Part shown: piece after piece, positions 42,588-50,787 of the stretch
Position numbering within the stretch: position 1 is the first letter of the stretch
Layout: each line of letters starts with the position of its first letter
Assembly (NCBI RefSeq): GCF_014650875.1
Contig: NZ_BMVU01000040.1
Coordinates: forward strand, 1-64,000
Reading direction: 5' to 3'
Length of the DNA: 64,000 nucleotides
DNA from: Streptomyces minutiscleroticus
Lineage (GTDB): Bacteria > Actinomycetota > Actinomycetes > Streptomycetales > Streptomycetaceae
The notes under the pieces: generated by a model
The model's input: only the letters and a program-made list of their open reading frames with translations
Told to the model about the DNA's origin: nothing
Databases searched by the model: none
Made by a program: the position numbers and the translations under genes

Positions 42588-43349
42588 ATGCGTGCACTGC
42601 GAATACTGCTGGTCCTCGCCCTCGTGCTGGGCGGGCTCTTCGTGCTCGCCGACCGGCTCGCGCTGAACTATGCCGAGGACCGGGTGGCCGAGAGGCTGAA
42701 GAACAACGAGGGGCTGGCGCGTACGCCCGACGTCTCCGTCCAGGGTTTCCCCTTCCTCACCCAGCTGGCGGGCGGCAGGCTCGACGAGGTCCGGGTCGGC
42801 ATCGAGGACTTCGAGGCGTCCGCCGAGGGGACCGGCGACGGCGGCTCCGGCGGCACGGGCGGCGACGCGATCCGCATCGACCGGCTGGACGCGCGGCTGC
42901 ACGGCGTCACCCTCTCCGGGGACTACAGCTCCGCCACCGCCGACTCCGCCACCGGCACCGCCACGATCGGGTACGACGAGCTGCTGCGGACGGCCAAGGC
43001 CGAGCCGATCCGGGTCACCTCCGGGATCACCGCCCGGGTCGTCGGGCTCTCCGACGGCGGCGACGGCAAGATCAAGGTCCAGGTGGAGGCGACGGTGCTC
43101 GGCACCAAGCTGCCCCAGCCGGTCACCGTGCTCAGCTCCGTCGCCGTGAAGGACGACAGGATCGAGGTGCGCGCCGACTCCCTGCCCGACCTGGGCGTGG
43201 CCCTGGCCGAGAACAAGTTCCGCGAGATAACCGACATCCAGCAGCGGATCGACGGGCTGCCGGGCGGCATCGCGCTCGACAAGGTGGCCGCCGCGAAGGA
43301 CGGGGTCGAGATCACGGTGAAGGGTTCGGACGTGGAGCTCGCCGGGTAG
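42588..43349 (+). CDS. LmeA-like (DUF2993) phospholipid-binding protein
   Basis: A 253-residue exported protein: an N-terminal helix (LRILLVLALVLGGLFVLADRLA) followed by a domain with ALNYAEDRVAERLKNNEGL, VSVQGFPFLTQLAGGRLDEVRV and DRLDARLHGVTL, the pattern of DUF2993/LmeA proteins, which bind phospholipid outside the membrane. GGGGGAAAGA precedes the ATG at 42588; a GTG at 42540 is less likely. It is probably monocistronic. Confidence 0.85.
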   Translation: MRALRILLVLALVLGGLFVLADRLALNYAEDRVAERLKNNEGLARTPDVSVQGFPFLTQLAGGRLDEVRVGIEDFEASAEGTGDGGSGGTGGDAIRIDRLDARLHGVTLSGDYSSATADSATGTATIGYDELLRTAKAEPIRVTSGITARVVGLSDGGDGKIKVQVEATVLGTKLPQPVTVLSSVAVKDDRIEVRADSLPDLGVALAENKFREITDIQQRIDGLPGGIALDKVAAAKDGVEITVKGSDVELAG

Positions 43350-43492
43350 GACGCACCGGAGGCGGACACCTGTCCGACAGGCGAGACGGAGCCGTCCGCA
43401 CCGCGGCGCGCAGGGGCCGGGAGCCGCACCGGTCCCGGCCGGGGACTCCCCCGGTGCTCCGTCTTTCCCGTATGCCGGACGATCGCGTCTCA

Positions 43493-43505
43493 GTATGCGA
43501 CATAC
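43493..43505. promoter_or_regulatory. Short palindrome upstream of the leader peptide
   Basis: GTATG-CGA-CATAC, 40 bases before the leader ATG. It could be an operator, or hold a -10 (TATGCG). It is a weak but symmetric site just ahead of the sulfur-related transcription unit. Confidence 0.35.
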
Positions 43506-43544
43506 CGGTGACACGCGCGCCGGTACGTCCCTACGATCGGTGAC

Positions 43545-43625
43545 ATGAAGCGACAGGCGGATCTCACGAAGCGGCGGGCAGTAGACCTGTGCCGCGTCGC
43601 CGCCATGCTCTGTCGCCCCTTCTGA
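43545..43625 (+). CDS. Cysteine-containing leader peptide upstream of sulfurtransferase
   Basis: A 26-residue peptide: MKRQADLTKRRAVDLC then RVAAMLCRPF and a TGA. Its two Cys codons (TGC, TGT) near the end match the actinobacterial leader peptides found before sulfur-assimilation genes, where ribosome stalling at Cys codons when Cys is scarce changes downstream expression. The gap of 156 bases to the sulfurtransferase could hold the alternative structures. The peptide itself probably has no function. GGTGAC just before the ATG is the only binding-site candidate. Confidence 0.75.
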   Translation: MKRQADLTKRRAVDLCRVAAMLCRPF

Positions 43626-43781
43626 GCGGGAGCACCGCCTCCCGAGCCCCGCGGCACCCGACCGTCCTCGTCGGGTCCGCCCGTGTGCCGCGTACGCCCC
43701 CGGACCCCCGGCCCGCGTGCCCGCGCCCGCCCGAGCACCCCAGCACAGCACCGCCGCAACTGCCCCGGAGGAGAGAACAGC

Positions 43782-44621
43782 ATGAGCCGCAGCGACGTCC
43801 TGGTAGACGCCGACTGGGTCCAGGAGCACCTGGACGACCCGCAGGTCGTCCTCGTCGAGGTCGACGAGGACACCACCGCGTACGACAAGAACCACATCAA
43901 GAACGCGATCAAGCTCGACTGGACGAAGGACCTGCAGGACCCGGTCCGCCGCGACTTCCTCGACCAGGAGGGCTTCGAGAAGCTCCTGTCGGCCAAGGGC
44001 ATCGCCAACGACAGCCTGGTCGTCCTCTACGGCGGCAACAACAACTGGTTCGCGGCCTACGCCTACTGGTACTTCAAGCTGTACGGCCACGAGAACGTCA
44101 AGCTCCTCGACGGCGGCCGCAAGAAGTGGGAGCTGGACGCCCGCGAGCTGGTCGAGGAGGTGCCGGAGCGCGCCGCCACCCAGTACAAGGCCAAGCCGCA
44201 GGACACCTCGATCCGCGCCTTCCGCGACGACGTCGTCGCCGCGATCGGCAACCAGAACATCGTCGACGTGCGCTCGCCCGACGAGTTCTCAGGCAAGCTC
44301 CTCGCCCCGGCCCACCTGCCGCAGGAGCAGTCGCAGCGCCCCGGCCACGTGCCGACCTCGCGCAACATCCCGTGGTCGAAGAACGCCAACGACGACGGCA
44401 CCTTCAAGTCCGACGACGAGCTCAAGGCCCTCTACGAGGACGAGCGGATCGACCTGTCCAAGGACACCATCGCCCTGTGCCGCATCGGCGAGCGCTCCTC
44501 GCTGACCTGGTTCGTGCTGCACGAGCTGCTCGGTGTCGAGAACGTCAAGAACTACGACGGCTCCTGGACCGAGTACGGCTCCCTCGTGGGTGTGCCGATC
44601 GAGCTCGGCCCGGCCAAGTAA
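43782..44621 (+). CDS. Thiosulfate sulfurtransferase (two rhodanese domains), CysA2/SseA type
   Basis: A 279-residue cytoplasmic enzyme with two rhodanese domains. The C-terminal one has the catalytic loop ALCRIGERSSLTW with the active Cys; the N-terminal one (VVLYGGNNNWFAAYAYWYF) lacks Cys, as usual. It moves sulfane sulfur from thiosulfate to a thiol or cyanide. GGAGGAG precedes the ATG. It lies downstream of the Cys leader peptide and 36 bases before a DUF1416 gene, its common partner. Confidence 0.92.
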   Translation: MSRSDVLVDADWVQEHLDDPQVVLVEVDEDTTAYDKNHIKNAIKLDWTKDLQDPVRRDFLDQEGFEKLLSAKGIANDSLVVLYGGNNNWFAAYAYWYFKLYGHENVKLLDGGRKKWELDARELVEEVPERAATQYKAKPQDTSIRAFRDDVVAAIGNQNIVDVRSPDEFSGKLLAPAHLPQEQSQRPGHVPTSRNIPWSKNANDDGTFKSDDELKALYEDERIDLSKDTIALCRIGERSSLTWFVLHELLGVENVKNYDGSWTEYGSLVGVPIELGPAK

Positions 44622-44657
44622 GACCCGAGTCACGAGCCTCAAGGACGGAACCGACAT

Positions 44658-44945
44658 ATGTGTGGAGCGAAGGCCGGCGGCCCCGACGCCTCGACGATCA
44701 AGCCCGGTGAGACCACCATCCAGGGCCAGGTGACCCGGGACGGCGAGCCCGTGACGGGGTACGTCCGCCTGCTGGACTCGACGGGCGAGTTCACCGCCGA
44801 GGTGCCCACCTCGGCGACCGGACAGTTCCGCTTCTACGCGGCCGAGGGCACCTGGACGGTGCGCGCCCTGGTGCCCGGCGCCACGGCGGACCGTACGGTC
44901 GTCGCGCAGAAGGGCGGCCTCGCCGAAGTGGCGATCGCCGTCTGA
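44658..44945 (+). CDS. DUF1416 protein, sulfurtransferase partner
   Basis: A 95-residue beta-sandwich-like protein with an N-terminal Met-Cys-Gly (MCGAKAGGPD) and TIQGQVTRDGEPVTGYVRLLD. DUF1416 proteins are conserved in actinobacteria and nearly always follow the CysA/SseA sulfurtransferase, as here. Their function is not established; the Cys at position 2 may take up sulfur. The gene ends at a pair of terminators. Confidence 0.88.
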   Translation: MCGAKAGGPDASTIKPGETTIQGQVTRDGEPVTGYVRLLDSTGEFTAEVPTSATGQFRFYAAEGTWTVRALVPGATADRTVVAQKGGLAEVAIAV

Positions 44946-44955
44946 ACGGTCTCTC

Positions 44956-45048
44956 CCGCGGGCGCCGGTCCCCGGCCGGCGCCCGCGGCACGCCGCAGGG
45001 CCGCACCCCGGGAGCCGGACGCTCTCCCGGACGGGTGCGGCCCTGCGG
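44956..45048. terminator. Two hairpins ending the sulfurtransferase operon
   Basis: First, CCGCGGGCGCCGG with CCGGCGCCCGCGG (44956-44988, 13-bp stem, 7-base loop). Second, a 16-bp stem CCGCAGGGCCGCACCC and its complement (44993-45048, 24-base loop). Both are perfect and lie right after the DUF1416 stop. Confidence 0.85.
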
Positions 45049-45073
45049 CCGTCCGCGGGCATAGCCTGGAGAC

Positions 45074-45406
45074 ATGTACCGGCGAAGGCGCCACGTCTAC
45101 TTCGCGATGATGGGGACCTGCCTCGGCCTGTTCGTGCTGGCCTGGGGGGTCGTACGCCTCTGGTCGGTCCCCGCGGCCGTGGCCATGTGCGTCGTGGCCA
45201 TGGTGATCCCGCCGCTCGCCGCGATCACGGCCAACCGGCGCGGCCCCGAGGACCGCTGGTGGGACGAGAGGCCCGGCGCCCCCGGAGAGCCCGGCGGCCG
45301 CGGGGCGCGGTCCCGGTCCGACCGGGCGGACGGCGGGCACGACCCCGAGTCCGAGGCGTGGTGGGACGAGCTCGACCGCAGGGGCGGACGGGGCGGGCGG
45401 GACTGA
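45074..45406 (+). CDS. DUF3099 family membrane protein
   Basis: A 110-residue protein: Tyr-Arg-Arg start, two membrane helices (YFAMMGTCLGLFVLAWGVV and AVAMCVVAMVIPPLAAITA) and a hydrophilic C-terminal tail with two WWDE-type motifs (DRWWDERPG, EAWWDELDR). The pattern matches DUF3099 proteins of actinobacteria. Function unknown. Confidence 0.8.
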   Translation: MYRRRRHVYFAMMGTCLGLFVLAWGVVRLWSVPAAVAMCVVAMVIPPLAAITANRRGPEDRWWDERPGAPGEPGGRGARSRSDRADGGHDPESEAWWDELDRRGGRGGRD

Positions 45407-45442
45407 CGGCCCGCGGACCGACGCGGACCGGCGCGCGGTGTC

Positions 45443-45504
45443 GATCGGACCGGTGCGCGACGGTGATCGGACCGGCGCACGACGGTGATCGGACCGGTAC
45501 GGGG
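45443..45504 (+). repeat. 22-bp tandem repeat, about 2.8 copies
   Basis: Units start at 45443, 45465 and 45487 with GATCGGACCGG; the second copy differs at two positions and the third is partial. It lies in the 140-base gap between two convergent genes and may be a slippage product. Confidence 0.75.
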
Positions 45505-45549
45505 ACGCGGACCGTCGGCCGGTGGCGGCCGGTACGGGGGCGCCCGCCG

Positions 45550-45912
45550 TCAGTAGACGAGGGCCTGGGTCTCCTCCGCCATGGCCTCCTGCACGAACAC
45601 CTGCGCGCCCGCGATCCGCACGCCCTCGATGACGTCCTTCTCGGTGATGTCGCGGCGCGCGGCGCACTGCGTGCACAGCGTGATCCGGCCGCCGGCCAGG
45701 ATCGAGTCCACGAGGTCCGGCAGCGGGGCGGCGTGCGGCAGCTCGAACTCGGCGGCCCGGCCCGGCAGGGCGAACCAGGCGGACTCGCCGGTCAGCCACA
45801 GCGAGACCTCCACGCCGCTCGCGACGGCGACCGCCGCCACCGTGAACGCCTGAGAGCAGCGTTCGGGGGCGTCCGCCCCCGCCGTCACCTTGATCACGAG
45901 CTTCTTCGCCAT
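45550..45912 (-). CDS. DsrE/DsrF-like family protein
   Basis: A 120-residue cytoplasmic protein: KKLVIKVTAGADAPERCSQAF at the N terminus and ITLCTQCAARRDITEKDVIEG, a Cys-x-x-Cys pair at the position where DsrE-type proteins carry their sulfur-binding Cys. It may take part in sulfur relay, which fits the sulfurtransferase and MoaD-like genes nearby, though it is transcribed on its own. The ATG at 45912 gives a family-sized protein; the longer frame upstream is not needed. Confidence 0.85.
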   Translation of the reverse strand: MAKKLVIKVTAGADAPERCSQAFTVAAVAVASGVEVSLWLTGESAWFALPGRAAEFELPHAAPLPDLVDSILAGGRITLCTQCAARRDITEKDVIEGVRIAGAQVFVQEAMAEETQALVY

Positions 45913-46113
45913 GGCCGAATCGTAGTCACTCCCGCACGGCCGGTGGAGGCGCCGGCCCGGCCCGCGCTGCGGTGGGGCGCCGGGCCGGACCGACCTCACG
46001 GAGAGTCCCCGGGCCCGGACGACTAAGCTGGGGTCCGGCTCTGCCGCCACCCCGCCTCCGGCCCCGGCCGGGCGGGGAGCCGTCCGTCCACCGCGTCACC
46101 CGAGGAGCACCCC

Positions 46114-46215
46114 GTGCTTGAGGCATTCTTCGAAGTCCTGCTGGTCCTGGTCTGCGTCGGCGTGCTGGCCTTCGCCGGGCTGACCGTGAAGAAGCTGTAC
46201 CAGGGCCAGCGCTGA
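46114..46215 (+). CDS. 33-residue single-helix membrane protein
   Basis: Starts with GTG at 46114 after GAGGAG. The sequence is MLEAFFEVLLVLVCVGVL then AFAGLTVKKLYQGQR: one membrane helix and a basic tail. It lies 34 bases before nitrobindin, in the same direction, so the two may be co-transcribed. Too short for family recognition, but the binding site and composition support it. Confidence 0.7.
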   Translation: MLEAFFEVLLVLVCVGVLAFAGLTVKKLYQGQR

Positions 46216-46249
46216 CCCCCGACGCTCCCACCGAGGAACTTCCGAGCTC

Positions 46250-46825
46250 ATGATCGAGATCCCGTCCGACCTGCACAAGGACCTCGTCCCCCTCGCCTTC
46301 CTGCTCGGCAGCTGGGCCGGCGCGGGCGTCCACGACTTCCCCGGCGCCGAGAAGTGCAACTTCGGCCAGGAGGTCGCCTTCACCCACGACGGGCGGGACT
46401 TCCTGGAGTACCACTCGCGCACCTGGGTGCTCGACTCCGACGGCAACAAGGTCAGGCCCCTGGAGACCGAGTCCGGCTTCTGGCGCATCGACAAGGACCG
46501 CAAGGTCGAGGTCACGATGGTGCGCAACGACGGCGTCGTCGAGGTCTGGTACGGCGAGATGGCCGAGAAGAAGCCGCAGATCGACCTCGTCACCGACGCG
46601 GTCGCCCGGACGGAGGCCTCCGGCCCCTACAGCGGCGGCAAGCGCCTGTACGGCTACGTCAACAGCGACCTGATGTGGGTCGGCGAGAAGCAGACCCCCG
46701 AGGTCGAGCTGCGCCCCTACATGTCGGCGCACCTGAAGAAGGTCGTCACCCCCGAGGACGTCGAGCGCTGGGCCAAGGCCCTTCCGGACGACATGCCCGA
46801 CGACGGGATCGCCTTCTTCAAGTAG
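46250..46825 (+). CDS. Nitrobindin-type heme-binding beta-barrel protein
   Basis: A 191-residue protein of the FABP-like DUF1794 family. GSWAGAGV near the start is the conserved G-x-W-x-G-x-G, and the His in PYMSAHLKKV near the C terminus is the expected heme axial ligand. Nitrobindins hold ferric heme and handle peroxynitrite or NO-derived species. It ends 15 bases before nur and its -10. Confidence 0.88.
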   Translation: MIEIPSDLHKDLVPLAFLLGSWAGAGVHDFPGAEKCNFGQEVAFTHDGRDFLEYHSRTWVLDSDGNKVRPLETESGFWRIDKDRKVEVTMVRNDGVVEVWYGEMAEKKPQIDLVTDAVARTEASGPYSGGKRLYGYVNSDLMWVGEKQTPEVELRPYMSAHLKKVVTPEDVERWAKALPDDMPDDGIAFFK

Positions 46826-46840
46826 CCCTAGACTTTCAGT

Positions 46841-47275
46841 GTGGTGAGCACCGACTGGAAGCACGACCTGCGGCAGCGCGGCTACCGGCTGACACCGCAG
46901 CGCCAGCTCGTCCTCGAGGCCGTGGACACCCTGGAGCACGCGACCCCCGACGACATCCTCGTCGAGGTGCGCAGGACCGCGTCCGGGGTGAACATCTCCA
47001 CGGTCTACCGGACGCTGGAGCTGCTGGAGGAACTGGGCCTCGTCTCCCACGCGCACCTGGGGCACGGCGCGCCCACGTACCACCTCGCGGACCGGCACCA
47101 CCACATCCACCTGGTGTGCCGGGACTGCACGAACGTGATCGAGGCGGACCTGGACGTGGCCGCGGAGTTCACGGCGAAGCTGCGCGAGACGTTCGGCTTC
47201 GACACGGACATGAAGCACTTCGCGATCTTCGGCCGCTGCCAGGACTGCGCGGAGCGGACCGGCGACGGGGACTGA
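46841..47275 (+). CDS. nur: Nickel-responsive Fur-family regulator Nur
   Basis: A 144-residue Fur-family repressor. DNA-binding helix: LRQRGYRLTPQRQLVLEAV and VNISTVYRTLELLEEL. The metal-binding middle THHHIHLVC-type segment (ADRHHHIHLVCRDC) and DTDMKHFAIFGRCQDC match S. coelicolor Nur closely by memory, including the His-rich site specific for nickel. With Ni it represses nickel uptake and the iron superoxide dismutase gene. A TAGACT -10 at 46829-46834 places the start of transcription on the GTG, so the mRNA is probably leaderless. Confidence 0.92.
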   Translation: MVSTDWKHDLRQRGYRLTPQRQLVLEAVDTLEHATPDDILVEVRRTASGVNISTVYRTLELLEELGLVSHAHLGHGAPTYHLADRHHHIHLVCRDCTNVIEADLDVAAEFTAKLRETFGFDTDMKHFAIFGRCQDCAERTGDGD

Positions 47276-47369
47276 CCCGCACAGCGGTCCCCGATGGCCG
47301 GACGGTGCGGGACGCGGCCCCGCGCCGGGAAATAAAAACGGCAACCAACCGGTCGTAGGCTGTATGCCC

Positions 47370-48335
47370 ATGAAGAGCCCCCTGCTGTCCCTGCCCGGCG
47401 CCGTTCCCGCCGAGGGCGTGGACGAAGGCGTCGCCGCCCACTACGGCGACCTGTTCCGCGAGCAGCGCGCCCTCGCCGACGGCACCGGTTTCGTGGACCT
47501 CTCGCACCGCGGCGTGGTGACCGTCTCCGGCGAGGACCGGCTCGGCTGGCTGCACCTGCTGCTCACCCAGCACGTCAGCGAGCTCCCGGCGGGCCGTGCC
47601 ACCGAGGCGCTGATCCTCTCCGCCAACGGCCACATCGAGCACGCCCTCTACCTCGTCGACGACGGTGCGACGGTGTGGATGCACACCGAGCCCGGCGGCC
47701 AGGACGCGCTGATCGCGTACCTGGAGTCGATGAAGTTCTTCTACCGCGTGGACGTGGCCGACAGAACGGACGAGTTCGCGGTCGTGCACCTGCCGGCCGG
47801 GTCCATCGCCGAGGTTCCCGAGGGCGTCGTCGTCCGCGAGACGGCGTACGGCCGCGACCTGTTCCTGCCGCGCGCCGACCTGGAGGCGTACGCGGCGGGG
47901 AGCGGCCCGGCGGCCGGCATCCTCGCGTACGAGGCGCTGCGCGTGGAGAACCACCGGCCGCGGCTCGGCTTCGAGACCGACCACCGCACCATCCCGCACG
48001 AGCTGGGCTGGATCGGCACGGCCGTGCACCTGCAGAAGGGCTGCTACCGCGGCCAGGAGACCGTCGCCCGCGTGCAGAACCTGGGCCGGCCGCCGCGCCG
48101 CCTGGTCTTCCTGCACCTGGACGGCAGCGAGGTGCACCTGCCCGGCCACGGCGCCGAGGTGCGGCTGGCCGCGGACGGCCCCGAGGGCCGCAAGGTCGGC
48201 TTCGTCACCACGTCCGTGCGCCACCACGAGCTGGGCCCGATCGCGCTGGCCCTGGTGAAGCGGAACGTCCCCGCGGACGCGCCGCTGCTGGCCGAGACGA
48301 CGGCCGCGGCCCAGGAAGTGGTCGTCGAGCCGTAG
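47370..48335 (+). CDS. ygfZ: Folate-binding YgfZ family protein
   Basis: A 321-residue protein of the GcvT-like YgfZ family. The signature K-G-C-Y-x-G-Q-E occurs as LQKGCYRGQETVAR with the functional Cys; the N-terminal part (FVDLSHRGVVTVSGEDRLGWLHLLLTQHV) is GcvT-like. YgfZ helps to repair or make iron-sulfur clusters with folate. A TAGGCT at 47356-47361 suggests leaderless transcription from the ATG at 47370; the ATG at 47364 is an alternative. Convergent with dtd. Confidence 0.9.
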   Translation: MKSPLLSLPGAVPAEGVDEGVAAHYGDLFREQRALADGTGFVDLSHRGVVTVSGEDRLGWLHLLLTQHVSELPAGRATEALILSANGHIEHALYLVDDGATVWMHTEPGGQDALIAYLESMKFFYRVDVADRTDEFAVVHLPAGSIAEVPEGVVVRETAYGRDLFLPRADLEAYAAGSGPAAGILAYEALRVENHRPRLGFETDHRTIPHELGWIGTAVHLQKGCYRGQETVARVQNLGRPPRRLVFLHLDGSEVHLPGHGAEVRLAADGPEGRKVGFVTTSVRHHELGPIALALVKRNVPADAPLLAETTAAAQEVVVEP

Positions 48336-48362
48336 GGAACCGGGACCCGGGACCGGGAGCCC

Positions 48363-48788
48363 TCACATCTCCAGCAGCACGGTGAACGGGCCGTCGTTCG
48401 TCAGCGAGACGCGCATCTGCGCGCCGAAGCGGCCCGTCGCCACCGTCGCGCCCAGCGTCCGCAGCTGCGCGACCACCTCGTCCACCAGCGGTTCGGCGAC
48501 GTCGCCGGGCGCGGCCGCGTTCCAGGTGGGGCGGCGGCCCTTGCGGGCGTCCCCGTAGAGGGTGAACTGGCTGACCACCAGCAGCGGGGCGCCGGTGTCG
48601 CTGCACGACCTCTCGTCCTGCAGCACGCGCAGCGTCCACAGCTTGCGGGCCAGCTGCGCGGCCTTCTCCTTGGTGTCCTCGTGGGTCACGCCCACCAGGA
48701 CGCACAGGCCCTCGCCGTCGACCGCCCCGACCGTCTCGCCGTCCACGACGACGCTCGCGCCGTCCACCCTCTGCACCACCGCACGCAT
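48363..48788 (-). CDS. dtd: D-aminoacyl-tRNA deacylase
   Basis: A 141-residue enzyme that removes D-amino acids from tRNA. MRAVVQRVDGASVVVDGE is the DTD N terminus, VVSQFTLYGD holds the catalytic S-Q-x-x-T motif and VSLTNDGPFTVLLEM is the C-terminal (here N-D-G-P) variant of the cross-subunit G-x-P motif. The frame extends much further upstream but the ATG at 48788 gives the family length. Confidence 0.92.
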   Translation of the reverse strand: MRAVVQRVDGASVVVDGETVGAVDGEGLCVLVGVTHEDTKEKAAQLARKLWTLRVLQDERSCSDTGAPLLVVSQFTLYGDARKGRRPTWNAAAPGDVAEPLVDEVVAQLRTLGATVATGRFGAQMRVSLTNDGPFTVLLEM

Positions 48789-48995
48789 GGGGACATCATG
48801 CCGTGCGGCGGCACGGCGTCCGTACGGGGCCTTCGGCGGCGTCCCCCCGGGGCTTTTCAGGGGGCCTCCAACCACCCCATGTAGGGCCGATCGGGGGCAC
48901 TCGGTCACATAGCGGCCACTCGGGGTGGCACGATGCCGTGTACCGCGGCGCACCCTTCGAGGTGACCGCGCCGGCCGAGGGGACGGTAGAGGCAC

Positions 48996-49649
48996 ATGAG
49001 TACATCCAGCACCGGGCGGCAGCCCGGGTCCGCCGCGCCGATCCGCGCGGGGCGCCCGCAGCGGCCGGGCCCGGCGCGCCCGCCCGTGCAGCGGACCGGC
49101 GGCCCGCCCGCGGCGTCCGCCGGACCGGCCGTCGGGCCGCCCGAGCACGGCACGGCCGTCCTGGCCCTGGGCGACCTGGGCCTGGAGGAGCTGCGCGCGC
49201 TGCGCCGGGACGCCCAGCGCGACGAGGCGGACCTCAGCTACGTGCGGCGGCTGCTCCAGGGACGGGTCGACATCCTGCGGGCGGAGCTGAAGCGCAGAGG
49301 CGGCCTCGCGGAGCCCGTGCGGGAGCCGTCGGTGGTCGACCGGCTCTCGGAGATCCTCGCCGACACGCCCGCCCGGCAGCGCTCGTCGGCCCGCCACGTG
49401 ACGGTGGGCACGCCGGAGGGCGAGGAGTACCGGCGGCTGGCCGAGGAGATGCTCGCCGAGGTCGAGCTGTCCGACCTCACGGCCCGTACGGACGCGGAGC
49501 TGAACACCGCCCTGAGGCGGCTGGAACGCTATGAGCAGCGGGTTTCCCGCAGCCGCCAGGAGCTGCAGCGCACGGCCGACGATTGCAGCACGGAGATCGC
49601 ACGCAGGTACCGTGAAGGCGAAGCACAAGTAGACGACCTGCTCATGTGA
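48996..49649 (+). CDS. rsiG: Anti-sigma factor RsiG (formerly AmfC), c-di-GMP-dependent WhiG regulator
   Basis: A 217-residue helical protein. Both copies of the c-di-GMP signature E-x3-S-x2-R-x3-Q-x3-D are present: E77-S81-R84-Q88-D92 and E180-S184-R187-Q191-D195. In Streptomyces, RsiG with c-di-GMP sequesters the sporulation sigma factor WhiG and so delays spore formation. The first 55 residues are Pro/Gly-rich. The ATG at 48996 lies after GAGGGG at some distance. Its TGA overlaps by four bases a frame that leads into the asparaginase gene. Confidence 0.93.
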   Translation: MSTSSTGRQPGSAAPIRAGRPQRPGPARPPVQRTGGPPAASAGPAVGPPEHGTAVLALGDLGLEELRALRRDAQRDEADLSYVRRLLQGRVDILRAELKRRGGLAEPVREPSVVDRLSEILADTPARQRSSARHVTVGTPEGEEYRRLAEEMLAEVELSDLTARTDAELNTALRRLERYEQRVSRSRQELQRTADDCSTEIARRYREGEAQVDDLLM

Positions 49650-49714
49650 CGCGTCCGCCCCGGTGGCCCCGGGGGCCGCGGACGGAGCGGGTCCCGCCCG
49701 GAAGGCCCCCGCCG

Positions 49715-50689
49715 ATGTCCGCAGCCCCTGTCCCCACCGCCGCCGGCGTCATACCCCCCGTCCTCGCCGAGGTCGTGCGGTCCGGCTTCGTCGAGGGCCG
49801 GCACCGCGGGAGCCTGGTCCTGCTGGCCGCGGACGGCTCGGTCGAGCTGGCGCTCGGCGACGTGGACGCCCCGGTCTTCCCGCGCTCCTCGAACAAGCCG
49901 ATGCAGGCGGCCGCCGTGCTGCGGGCGGGCCTGGACCTGGCGGGCGAGCGGCTGGCGCTGGCCGCCGCGAGCCACTCCGGCGAGGTCTTCCACCGGGACC
50001 TGGTGACCAAGATGCTCGCCGAGCACGGTCTGACGGCCGACCAGCTCCAGTGCCCGCCCGACCTGCCGCTGGACCAGACGGAGGCGGAGACGTACCTGGC
50101 CTCCGGCGCCGTCCGCGACCGGGTGACCATGAACTGCTCCGGCAAGCACACCGCGATGCTCGCCGCGTGCGTCCTGCGGGGCTGGCCCACGGAGACGTAC
50201 CTGGACCCGGACCACCCGCTCCAGCGGCTGGTCCGCACGGTCGTCGAGGAGGCGGCGGGCGAGCGGGTGGCGGCGGTCGGCACGGACGGCTGCGGCGCGC
50301 CGCTGATGGCCGTCGGCCTGACCGGCCTGGCCCGGGCCTTCCGCTCCTTCGTGCTCGCCGGGCCGGGCACGCCCGAGCGCCGGGTCGCGGACGCCATGCG
50401 CGCCCACCCCGAGTACGTCGCGGGCACCCGCCGTCCCGACACCTGGCTGATGCGGGAGGTCCCGGGCGCCCTGTCGAAGATGGGCGCTGAGGCGGTGCAG
50501 GCGGTGGCGCTGCCGGACGGCCGGGCGCTGGCGTTCAAGGTCGAGGACGGGGCCACCCGGGCCCTCGGGCCCGTCCTGGCCCGCGCCCTGCGGCTGCTGG
50601 GCGTGGACGCACCGGTCCTCGACCGCGTCGGCCGCGCGCCGCTGCTGGGTGCGGGCCGCGAGGTGGGGGAGATCCGCGCGGCGTTCTGA
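49715..50689 (+). CDS. Asparaginase-like protein (type II, COG4448)
   Basis: A 324-residue protein. FPRSSNKPMQAAAVLRAG, SHSGEVFHRDLVTKML and MNCSGKHTAMLAACV are hallmarks of the Rhizobium-type/COG4448 asparaginase family; the S-x-x-K and CSGKH motifs carry the presumed nucleophiles. It would hydrolyse asparagine to aspartate and ammonia, but the reaction is not proven for all members. GGAAGG precedes the ATG at 49715; an upstream ATG overlapping rsiG (49646) is less likely. A hairpin follows at about 50708-50737. Confidence 0.85.
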   Translation: MSAAPVPTAAGVIPPVLAEVVRSGFVEGRHRGSLVLLAADGSVELALGDVDAPVFPRSSNKPMQAAAVLRAGLDLAGERLALAAASHSGEVFHRDLVTKMLAEHGLTADQLQCPPDLPLDQTEAETYLASGAVRDRVTMNCSGKHTAMLAACVLRGWPTETYLDPDHPLQRLVRTVVEEAAGERVAAVGTDGCGAPLMAVGLTGLARAFRSFVLAGPGTPERRVADAMRAHPEYVAGTRRPDTWLMREVPGALSKMGAEAVQAVALPDGRALAFKVEDGATRALGPVLARALRLLGVDAPVLDRVGRAPLLGAGREVGEIRAAF

Positions 50690-50787
50690 AGAATCGTTCC
50701 GCTGCGATGCGGGCGGACCGTCGCGGTCCCGCCCGCACCCCGGAAATCCGGACGACATCCCGCTCCCCGTCGGCCTAGCGTGCTGCC

